Positions 20,608-29,547 of a stretch of 64,000 nucleotides of DNA are shown here, in pieces (position 1 is the stretch's first letter; each line of letters opens with the position of its first letter). The stretch comes from Prorocentrum cordatum. Taxonomy: Eukaryota > Sar > Dinophyceae > Prorocentrales > Prorocentraceae. The DNA is taken from assembly GCA_963575745.1 (NCBI GenBank), contig CAUYUJ010012780.1, forward strand, positions 62,001-126,000. Direction: 5' to 3'. The notes under the pieces are model-generated. The model ran no database searches. It had not been told where the DNA came from and was given only the letters and a program-made list of their open reading frames with translations. The position numbers and the translations under genes are program-made.

Positions 20608-20609
20608 AA

Positions 20610-21359
20610 CTGACACGCGAGGGGCACCGCGGCCTGACACTTTGGATGAGGCGCGTACCCAACAGCATGCAATCGATCCTTCTGCCACCAGGAATTGGCC
20701 AATAGAGATCGAGTGACCCCCGCCGGCTCTGGGGCCTTAATCGCGGCCCACTCGGGCCCAGCCGAAGCTCGGACCCCGCGGGGGCGCAACCCACAACCCA
20801 CAGGAAACTCGGGAAAGTGGATCTGCATCCTACGCATATGCCACCTCTGAATGCCAGCCAGCAGCAACTGAACGATCTGATGAGGGTCGAGATGCAGTAA
20901 AAAGAACGACTCCCCAAGGTCAGACCGCGCCACCAACGAGGACTCCATCGACCAATCGACACTCGTCAACCACAGGCAATCTACCGCCAGGGGCCCAGAC
21001 GCACGCGGCCACGGAATTTCTAAGCTCGCTTCTCTGCCAGGACCCTCCAAGCCCGCTCCAGCATTCCAAACGACACAGTATGCATCAAAACTACATGGGC
21101 GTAGTTCTTAAAGGGGGCCAGGGGGGCCTCAGATATGAGATCGCACCATGGGCCAGGCTAAGACGCAAGGTGGGCCGTAAGGGACCCCACCCCGACCCTC
21201 GACACCAACGAAGGCCCCCGCAGCAGCTCGGAGCTTACGGAGCTCAGTGTCGGTCGCGACCAAAACTCCACTACAGAGACTAGCCCCTGGGAGCAGACCA
21301 GTTCTCCAGAGGCGCGAAACTTCGTTGCCTGCAGCATTGCGCCGCGGGAAAAATCCCAC
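20610..21359 (-). pseudogene. LINE A RT thumb / connection and first half of the zinc finger
   Basis: One frame (21129-21359) has GLLPGASLCSGVLVATDTEL followed by RKLRAAAGAF, matching the LPxxxYGxxVTGxxxxEL(x)K(x)RxxAA pattern after the RT core of dinoflagellate LINEs. The next (20595-21050) has ANSWWQKDRLHAVGYAPHPKCQ, the usual approach to the zinc knuckle (xxQWPxxRxHxAGY...C), then stops where the YR element begins. The frame differs between the two, so it is broken. Confidence 0.7.
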
Positions 21360-21406
21360 GCGTGCGAATATTCAGCTCAGGTGGGCGGGCTCGCGCAATC
21401 GGTCTC

Positions 21407-22281
21407 CTACGATCCTGCCGTGACAGCTCGTGTCCAAGATTGCGCATGTTGCGCGTGGCCCCCATGCCTGGCGCCGCTAGCCCAACGACGGCGGGCGCGA
21501 CGGACCGCGCGGCCGCCAGCTACATGCCCCGACTTGCCAGAGGCCGAAACCTGCAGAATTATACCAAACGGCATCGCCATCAGCCTTAGCATTGGCCAGC
21601 GCACCCCAGAAGCTTTTGACCCCGCCCACCCCGTCCACGCGCCCCCCAACCCACTGCGTCGCGAGGTCGCACGCGAAGGCCCTCGGGGCGGCATCGCACA
21701 GCTGAGCTCTGCGAACAGCGCGCATTTTGAAGGGGGCGAGGAAGGAGGTGGAGCGGGAGCAACGGGCTCAAGTAGGAAGCGAAGGCCTCCAGAACTCGCG
21801 GTTGACGGCGGCGCTCCAACACCATCCAAACCACCCGTAGTGGAAACCCACGATGACGGGCTTCGTTGCGCAATTCACCAGGACTGATGGACTCATGGCA
21901 GTTCCATGCATCGGCCGCAGCTGTTGCCGTGTGCCATGCCAGAAGAGACGCAATCTCTGCATACATATTGCGTTCAAATGTCGCAGCCGCCGAGCTCCGC
22001 CCAGCGCCACCTGCGCCCCAGACTTCGCTCATCTCAGTAGTACTGGCGACCCATCGCTCTGAAATGGCACCGCGCGCCCGCGCCCGAAGTCTGGCACGAG
22101 AGGTGACCAACCATATCCACCGTGACCCTCCGCCCTCTGGAAAATCTGACCAGCGCAGTGAAGATCCGACTGTCTGGCCGGCATCCCATGGACTCACATC
22201 TGCCAAACAATCGAGAGATGACAACAAATCTGATATCTGATATGCGCCACAACGCTTTCGGTGATTTGCTTCTCCGCCCAA
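21407..22281 (-). pseudogene. LINE A reverse transcriptase core, frameshifted
   Basis: The frame 21586-22281 holds FPEGGGSRWI (K-P-G-G motif region), then WGAGGAGRSSAAATFERNM, then WNCHESISPGELRNEARHRGFPLRVVWM, which corresponds to motif A and its following helix; in relatives this is a WDLxKFYExI-like string, so the catalytic Asp looks lost (WN). Motifs B and C are not readable in a single frame downstream; one of the frames covering 21477-21725 may hold them. Confidence 0.6.
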
Positions 22282-22670
22282 CAGCCGCAGCCCCCTTGAA
22301 CGTCAGACGGGCCGACCGAGGAACGGCAACTGGCACCTCTGGCAACCCGTCCCCCTGGTCGATGTCCGAAGGCTTGTGGACCTGTGCGAAGCCATGCATA
22401 GTCCAAGTTCGCTTCCACTTGCACATCTCTCTATCAACCAACTGGCGAGCACTTGCCATGGAAGTCTGGTCTATGACTTCCTGGAGAACATGCACTCGAG
22501 TCAACCGGCGAACTCGACTGGCCACTTTCTCAAGATCCACGAGCCCAAGACCTCCAAGCATTCGGCCGCTCTCGTTCAAAATTGAGACGCGCGCCCGCGG
22601 CAGCTCTCAGGAAGCCCCCCGCGAGCTCGCGAGCTGCATCTTCCAGCCGCGCCTCGATACCACGTCTTAA
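22034..22670 (-). pseudogene. LINE A linker between endonuclease and RT
   Basis: Contains ARLTFKGAAAVGRRSKSPKALWRISD, similar in arrangement to the pre-RT segment (FxxxTxxGxDxxxPK) that precedes motif 1 in these LINEs. It overlaps the RT frame, showing a frameshift near 22100-22200. Confidence 0.45.
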
Positions 22671-22868
22671 AAACACTTGGGGCCCAGGCCCAAGAAAAGG
22701 AAGCAGGGGCGATCGACCAATCCTGCCATGGACCGCCGTAGTTCAATGATGATATGCAAGAGCCCCGCGGTCTGAGTCATTGAAACTGCGCGCATCAGAT
22801 CAGCAGCCATAAGCTTCTGAGCCCTGGCATAAGTCAGCTGCCACGTCTGGCGCCCATGCTTCTACCGT

Positions 22869-24168
22869 CTAGCTCCCACCTGCAAGGCCGCCTCCCCCGC
22901 GCCCTGATAAGGGTAACGTCGTGGCGGGCGCCGCCCCAGCTTTGAGAGAGCAAAAGGCCACAGGCTGCCCCCGCCCAGCATGGGCCATGCGCTCGCGATG
23001 CGGGTGGCCCCACCTATCCGAGAGCTCGCATTCAACGACAAGGACAACCTGGCCCCACGCGCGCTGAAGTCCTACTCGATCCCAGGCAGCATCGACGCAG
23101 CGGAGGGCCACCTGCCACTCGACGTCACGAGGCAATCGCGCACGTCCCATGGGGGCCCTGGACCGCGAGCCGCGGAGCTTACAACTCTTAGGGCACGCGC
23201 GCCCAAACTTCCACGTCTTCCACCAACGCAGGAAACTGCACAGGGAGATGCGGATACGCGGCCGCAGCCTGATCCACAAAAGGTCGCGAAATGCGCGTGG
23301 CAAAAATGCTGCACGTGATGCCATAGTCAACGGTCGGGAAAGCACCGTTGACACATGTAATGGCACGAGGAACCGAGCGCAGCCCTTGAAACCCTTGAGA
23401 CCAGCCTGTCAAAATTGACGAGTCCATGCTGACAACACCTAGACATATCAAATCCAGCCGTAATGTGTCTAGCACCGTAAGGTGATGCTGCAAATGCGCT
23501 CGCATATACGCATTGTCCTCACCCAGCCCAACTGAATCATGGATGTGCGCAGTCACCACCACAAGACCGATCTCAAAACCAAAGTGGACATGCGCTGCGC
23601 CCAATCGTCCAGGAGCAACATCTGCCTCAGGGAATGAAGCTGCCGTAACTTAGATGTGGGACCCGGCCAACGCACGCGCACCTCCTGATGTACCACCCGC
23701 TTCTGTAGGAAGAGCGCGGTAGCCTAAATCCTTGACGCGCCCCTGCAACGTGGCGAGATCAGGGCCAATGGCGCGGCGTTCCTGCGCCGCGGCGATGCTG
23801 CCGGGTGGCCCAGCAACCAGATGCCAAACAACAAGTCCGCCGCGAGATACTTTCACGGCGTTGATCGTGCCTTTAATGCCGAGCCTCTCGTCGTGGCCGC
23901 CCAAACTGCGCGACCGTCCTGACCACGCATTTCCTTGAGCCGCATCGGGCGCCAGTGGGGAAGAGGAGGCCGCTGCAGACAATGCCACCTGCGGCGAAAT
24001 AGAAGTTGCCGGCGTCGCTGCCGCCGAACCATTAAAAACTTCCTGCGAGACCATCACCATGCTCACAAGGCTATGAACTTGAACGCGATTGCAACAACAG
24101 CCAGTCATATTAGTACGGTGACCAACACTTGGCAGCATGAACCTTATTGGCCATGGAACGGAGGCCAC
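22869..24168 (-). pseudogene. LINE A apurinic-like endonuclease domain, frameshifted
   Basis: Pieces in order: GGTSGGARALAGSHI (23650-23695, the D-GTSGGAGVLAR-like strand), then GLVVVTAHIHDSVGLGEDN (near 23530-23570, VVxVYxxDxxGxxxxN strand), LICLGVVSMD (xxxGDxNxxP strand, with the Asp/Asn degraded), GWSQG..., PRAITCVNGAFPTVDYGIT (TCxxGxxxTxDYxxxS). These match the exonuclease-endonuclease-phosphatase domain of dinoflagellate LINEs. At least two frames are used, and the catalytic Asp-Asn of the central strand is missing. Confidence 0.65.
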
Positions 24169-25049
24169 GCCCCCCCCTTCGGGAGGCCCCCAAAAAAGCA
24201 GACCTTCTGCAAATTGGTGCCCGGCATCGCCACGCCGCAGTTGTCGAAATCAGGGGGCTCGTCGAGATTCTCCTCTGCGCGAGGCCGTTTCGCCGTCGGC
24301 TCTTCCTGGTAGGCCTCGTCGCGCCCTCGCCTCGGTAGAACCAACTGATCCACCAACGGGTTGGACCTGACTGTTGCCACCAGCTCGCCAGAGACGCCCG
24401 CGGCCTGCAGGAGCCTTTCCATCGCGTTCAGGTTGACATTACCACCCGCTTCGCGCTCAGCATCAGGATCAAGAGGCTTGGCCACACCACTGCCAATGGA
24501 CCGTAGCTGGCCATCCGGGTCCGTGATCGTACAGCGTTGAGCTCCCAACTTCTCAGAGTGAGACCTGACCTCTTCCAGAAGCCTGCCGAGCTCTTCTTCT
24601 TGGACTGGCTGGCCTTGGTGAGCCTCTCTATCTTGTAATTCTCATTCTGCAACTTGGTGGAAAGTCGTCTGACCTGGATGTTGACAGGCTGCTTGGAGCG
24701 ACGCAACATCATGCAATCCGATTCGGCCTTCGAATGTTGCTCTGCCATGGCCTCCATTCCCAGCCACTCCAACACACGCCGCACGCATCCTCGCAGTACA
24801 TGCGCCAACCAGCATTGACCCAAGGCTGTCCAGAACGCTGAAGGCAACAGCGACATTACCAATCTTGTTCCTTCTTCTCAGCACCGCGTCCTGCAATGTG
24901 GCCCTGGGTTCACGGCGCGCTGGTGCCGTAGCGTGTAAGCAGCAGGCGGCAGCGCAAAGCTCCCCGCCTGCAAAAGATGTGTTGCCTCCGTGTGAGGCAG
25001 AAAGCTTACGAGCCTTGAGCCGCTCCCTCGGCTGCAATGATGCTCCCAC
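24144..25049 (-). pseudogene. LINE A N-terminal coiled-coil region
   Basis: Three overlapping frames. One (24428-24862) has a helical, charged stretch KAESDCMMLRRSKQPVNIQV followed by RRLSTKLQNENYKIERLTKA, which looks like a coiled coil. Another (24144-24548) has DPDAEREAGG...AMERLLQAAG and a basic patch. An N-terminal coiled coil is usual upstream of the endonuclease in this LINE type. No intact start can be assigned. Confidence 0.45.
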
Positions 25050-25069
25050 CGCGGGGGCGACGTTGGGAA

Positions 25070-25091
25070 CTTGAGCCTAAATGGCTACGGA
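25070..25091 (-). other. Spliced-leader relict at the 5' end of LINE A
   Basis: On the minus strand this 22-mer equals the dinoflagellate spliced leader except one base (CCATTTAGG instead of CCATTTTGG). It lies directly before the first LINE A coding traces. The simplest reading is that a trans-spliced LINE mRNA was reverse-transcribed and inserted with its leader. Confidence 0.85.
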
Positions 25092-26039
25092 CAAGCCGAA
25101 AGGGGGCGACCCACGAAAAGGAGGCGGGAGAGGGGACAGTTCAAGGGCCTGGACAAACCTACAAGCGTCTGTCAAACACGCGACAAAAGCGCCATACAGC
25201 TGCAGAGCTGCACTGAAAACGGCTGAAAGCGGGCGCAATGAGGCCAGCAGCAAGAGAGACGAATGGGGGCGGCCTAAGGCGAGGTGGCGGGGGCCGTTAA
25301 GCGGAGCAAAAGCTGGCCAAGCCTACGCGAGCCACGGCGTCAAGAGGTGACTCGCCCTGGGATTCTGGAAAGATGTCGGGGCAAACCTTGGAACGGCGAG
25401 AAAAGCACTCTGCCCACCAGTCCGTTCCGGCAGGAACAGCGCTCTGGATCCAACACATCCTGCAAACGAACACACTGCCCACCAAGCAGAGACAGCCGCC
25501 TCGCAAGCGCCCGTCGTGGGTGCGACCCCGCAGCGGGCGCGCTGCGGCTCCTCGCACGGCCTGCAAAGCACGCAGCGAGAACGCCGCCGCTACTGCGCAC
25601 CACTATCCAGAGCTGCTTCTGAAAAGTCTGGCGCGTCACAGGGCGGGCGAAAATGTGCACCAAATGTTCGGCATTCAGGGCACGTGGCCTCCGAACTTGA
25701 TCCGGACCTGCCGAAGGAGAAGACAGAGGCGAGGGAGGAGAGTAGAGAGGAGCAGCTGCAGCACAGGACAGCAGGAGGGATCGGGATGAGGGAGGGAGGA
25801 TGATGAGGATAAGGCTGAGATCTAGGGATGGATGGAGACGAAGGCGGAAGAGGAAGAATCATGACGGGGGAGGGGAAGGCAGGTGCCAAAGCCTCAACCG
25901 CGCTCGCTCCGCCAGCTTCGCGCCGCTCGACATGTCTTCCGACGTCATGGCAGCCAAGCTCGCAGCCTGCGTGCGGCTAAAACGTAACATACATGTATCA
26001 CTCTCCTCCGTGTCCATCCCTTTTGCTGGCCATCCCCAT
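25092..26039. other. No gene recognised
   Basis: Moderately GC-rich, with short open frames on both strands (for example 25323-25571 minus) that match nothing I know. Confidence 0.45.
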
Positions 26040-26130
26040 ACTTGATTCAAAGTCCTTCCTCCTCTCCTCTCTGTGTCTCTCTCTCTCTCTCTCTGACCTC
26101 CCTGCGTACTCTCTGTGTTATCGATATGTG

Positions 26131-26164
<34 letters not shown>

Positions 26165-26345
26165 CTCCTCCTGCTCCTCACTGCTACTTCTGCTGCTGCT
26201 GTTGCTCATCATCCCTCCGCCTCCTCCTCCTACTCCCCCCTCCTCCTCCTCCATCCTCCTCCCTTCCTTCCCCCTCCTCCTCCTCCTCCTCCTCCTCCAT
26301 CCTTCTCATCCTCCTCCTCATCTCCCTATCCATCTCCCCCTCTCC
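26040..26345 (+). repeat. CTC/TCC polypyrimidine microsatellite
   Basis: Includes a (tc) run at 26078-26095 and long cctcctcct tracts. The minus-strand poly-Glu frame is a repeat product. A second shorter CTC tract lies at 26703-26820. Confidence 0.9.
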
Positions 26346-26831
26346 TAGCCGACCCTCCTCTCTCTACCCCATCCGCCTCCCACCTCGCCCTCTATGTCCC
26401 TTTTCATCTTCCCTACTGCATCTCCAGCCCTTCTTCTTCAAGTACGGCCTACGCCCCTCAGATGCTGGCTCTACTCCCCGAGAGAGCTAAGTATTACAGC
26501 TGAGTCCATGTTTTCTTGAATGCAATAGTTTTTGTGCAACATTCGGATCGACATCCTAGCAAGGAAAACCAAACTGTCTCCGTGCCCCCGTCCAACATAA
26601 TCCCGAAATCAGAACCACTCCTGTGTCTCCCCCTGAATCCTCGCGCGACAGTCCACATAAGACGGCTCCACTCTAAAGGCCCGCATTCAACATTCTTGAC
26701 TCCTTCCTCTTCTTCCTCCTCCTCCTCCTTCTCTCTCGTCCTCAATCCTCCCTCCATCCCATCCTCCCTCTGCCTCCCATCTCTCCCCTCCTCGTCCTCC
26801 TCCCCCTGCTCCTCATCCCCCTCAGTGCTCA

Positions 26832-26981
26832 GCCCCCGAGCCCCGCCTGCACGCTGCCTCCACGGAGCCCCTCGCGCAGGCCGCCGCGCGGGTCGCTGCG
26901 CAGGTTGAAGAGCACCGCCCGCGCCTGGCGCGCGTACCGCTGCGCCTCCGGGAGCCGCTGGAAGAGCGCCTCCTGCTGGCG
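26832..26981 (-). pseudogene. Exon-like fragment resembling the TFIIS central domain
   Basis: The minus strand reads RQQEALFQRLPEAQRYARQA then RAVLFNLRSDPRGGLREGLR before a stop at 26829. The pattern Y..+AR.....FNLR..P...LRE....G.V is that of the TFS2M domain of transcription elongation factor TFIIS. Just upstream is a C-run and then CGCCAG, a plausible polypyrimidine tract and 3' splice site; a GT follows GGAGGCAGC downstream. It may be one exon of a host gene or a fragment carried here. No other exon was found nearby. Confidence 0.4.
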
Positions 26982-26986
26982 CGGGG

Positions 26987-28384
26987 GGGGGGGGAACCAG
27001 AGAGCCAAACAACTGCAGCCGTCGTGTTACGTACCATGACGAAACCCAAATGAGCGACGATCAAAAATGGGTCTTGAGCGAGATGGCACAGCGCCCTTAC
27101 GCGGTGGCTCACGCGGGCCCCCAGCGCGGCACGTTACATTGGGAACGAGGGCGCTCACGCGCGAGCTTACGCGGGCAGCTTAGGCGCCTATGTCGGTGAA
27201 GACGACCCCATGTGCCTGCGTCGCCCAAAGAAGCAAGGGGCACTTCTGCCCACGGCGAACCACGGCCACGAACAGGTCTCCTGCCAAAACTTTGGTCTAA
27301 GCAGCGGTCCGAAACACGGAGCCCCGCCCAAACCCAAAAGTCACTGCTTCGGTGCCACTGCTGTTACTGCGCGTGAGCGGTTGGTGTCGTGTCGAGGTGA
27401 GCGTTTGTATGCTGCCGAGCATGGCTTGTTTCCGAGCCAGGTAGGTTATGGTCGGCTCGTGCCTTGACGATGTGGACCACGTTAGCCCACACCGCGTGGA
27501 CCGTTCATTTATTTTGTTTGGTCAGCGAAGCTGAAACGCAACGCTTGAGGACAGCATTTCAAAGTGCAGGCCGAGATGTTTGCCAGCGAAGCTGAACCGC
27601 AACGTTTGGGGACTGTAGTAAGCTTTCCTGGTTGAGGGAAGTCCCTATGTCCATGTGTCCTTCAATGCTGATGCAACACTAGGGTACCGCCGACTAAGCA
27701 GTCGAATTCTTGCGTGGAAAGACTGCGCAACAGTGCCAGCACCCCCTGCCCTAGCATTATGGAAAGATCTCCGCTGCCAGGGACTCAGATGTTCTGGACT
27801 TCGCGCCAGAGTGTGGCTGCAATCGATCCCTGCTGGAACCCTGCAGGACTCCCACTTCAGTCAGTCTCTCTACCACAAGCCGAGCTGCTACCATCGGGAA
27901 CGCCCAAAAAGAGGGAAACCCAGTTTGCCGCCCCATCCCCAACCACATGGAAGAACGACGCGCCCCTTCAGAACCCACACTTTTCCTCAATTCGGCATTT
28001 TGACCGCTGGGCGGCCCCGCGAAACCGTGCGCCGCGGCTGCGCGCGCAGGCGGCGCACGAACCTGCCAGAGGCCTCCGTAATTAGAGGCTTCAGGAGGAA
28101 TTGGAGGGGGGAAGAAAAGGTACACTTCACGGGTCCTGAAGGCGCCATTTTGGACCCAAAATGGCCCCGCTGGGATGCCCTAAAGGGCCCCTTTCTGCAG
28201 CCCCCGCTGCCCCCCACTTTGCGCCAGCCGTTACGCGACGCCCAACCATAGGCCTTCGTTGAGGACTCCAGGGTAACATCGGGAGGGTCTTCCGGTGCCC
28301 CCTGGAGGTCCTTCAATGAAAAGGAATCCTTGTAGGGACCTATGAGGAGGGAGCGTGGAGGGAGGGCTTACATCGGGGTCTTGG
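26987..28384. other. No gene recognised
   Basis: Contains a small duplicated phrase (agcgaagctgaa-cgcaacg at 27524 and 27582). Open frames at 27655-28251 are not recognisable. Confidence 0.45.
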
Positions 28385-28560
28385 GTTCACACTGGTCCTT
28401 TTCCTCCTCATCCTCCTCCTCCTCCTCCACCTCCTCCTCCTCCTGATCACCATCATCCTACTCCCTCCTCCTCCTCCTCCTCCTCCGCCTCCTCCTCCTC
28501 CTATTCCTCTTCTTCCTCCTTCGGCGGAGGCCTCCGCGGAGGCCTCTTCGAGTATCCTCG
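28385..28560 (+). repeat. CTC microsatellite followed by a GGCCTC-rich module
   Basis: Tract of cctcctcct up to about 28520, then ggcggaggcctccgcggaggcctc. The pairing of a triplet array with a ggcctcc module recurs at 32-36 kb. Confidence 0.8.
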
Positions 28561-28877
28561 GGAGGTTCCCCATGAGTCCCCCCAGAGGTCCCCTGGAGGC
28601 CTCTAGTGCCGAAGGGCGCGCGGGGTGGTCGGCGAGGGCACTCGTGGCAACAGAGATCCGATGCTCCGAAAAATTTGGAGCGGGTTGATTTCGGCCTCTG
28701 GGGGCCCTTACCGGGCCTCGGGAGCGTCAACAAAACGACTCAGGACGAAGAACTGGCCCTGGGGAAGCGGTCCGGACCTCTGGGGCCCATGCATCGGGAA
28801 GAGGCAGCCCGATGTCTGGGGCCCCGGGCAAGAATGCGACAGGCGTCCGGAGGCGTCGATGCCAGGCCTCGGCGACG

Positions 28878-29035
28878 ATATCCGAGCCCCACCCTCGCCG
28901 ATCTACGATCCAGGCAGGTCGATTGGCGGCGAGGGCAGGGTTCGGAATTTGGCGAGCACGTGGCGAAATTCGAGCCCTACCCCTGCCCACCATCGGATCA
29001 GGAAAATCGATGGTTGGCAGGGGTAGGGTTCGGAT
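28878..29035. repeat. Two adjacent long hairpins
   Basis: Arms cgagccctacccctgcccac (near 28969) and the inverse ending ggggtagggttcg pair over about 25 bp with two mismatches around a 12-nt loop. A second, less perfect hairpin lies just to the left, with arms beginning gagccccaccctcgccg (28886) and ending cggcgagggcagggttcgg. Between them ggaatttggcg/ggcgaaattcg is a third small inverted repeat. Confidence 0.7.
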
Positions 29036-29547
29036 GTCGTCACCCAAAATGCTAGTTCCTGCCTCGGTTTGCGCGCGTTCGGGGTCCCACCCCTCACAAC
29101 ATCTCTACCTGTCAGTCGGAAGAAGTAGGTGGAACATGAAGTAGGAAGGCGGATAAATCAGATTGCGTTCGGGCCCGCCCGAATAACAAGAACAACCAAC
29201 AAGCAGATGTCGTTTCTTTAAGAATGACGGCGCTTGAAAAATATTGGGATCTAGATGTCAAACAAAATTGCACGCCCGAGATGGGCACAGAAAAAAATGA
29301 CACGATGCCCACCAACGACTGTGGTCCGAAACCGACAGCGGCCGTTGATGGGGTAGGCGGCCTTCTGTCTCAAGTGGAAAACGATCGCGGCCTCGCCGAC
29401 AGCGAACACTGTTCAGAATGAACGAGAACTGCTGCTGGACTTTGTACCCATTGTCTCCGTACCCATTTGCCCGATCCCAGACAGTCATGCGACGTCCTGA
29501 TTTTTCAAGTAGGCTTGCCTCATCGGCTGTTCCTTCGTTACAAATTG
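29036..29547. other. No gene recognised
   Basis: AT content rises slightly; only short open frames. Confidence 0.45.

Larger units (their letters stand above)
13010..20609 (-). mobile_element. Intact-looking tyrosine-recombinase retrotransposon with split direct repeats
   Basis: On the minus strand: A1 (20607-20512), gag-like ORF, RT/RNase H ORF, tyrosine recombinase ORF, then B1 (13713-13420), A2 (13419-13324) and B2 (13303-13010). A is 96 nt and B 294 nt; each pair differs by a single base that I can find. The three ORFs are open. This is the A1-ORFs-B1A2B2 plan of PAT/Ngaro-type DIRS elements, which integrate through a recombinase rather than a DDE integrase. No methyltransferase or SGNH hydrolase domain was noticed. 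The element sits inside LINE A. Near-identical repeats and open frames point to a recent, perhaps still competent, insertion. Confidence 0.9.

Noticed and set aside
13010-20609. LTR retrotransposon
   Set aside because: The repeats are split (96 and 294 nt in A-B-A-B order), not two equal LTRs, and a tyrosine recombinase replaces the DDE integrase.
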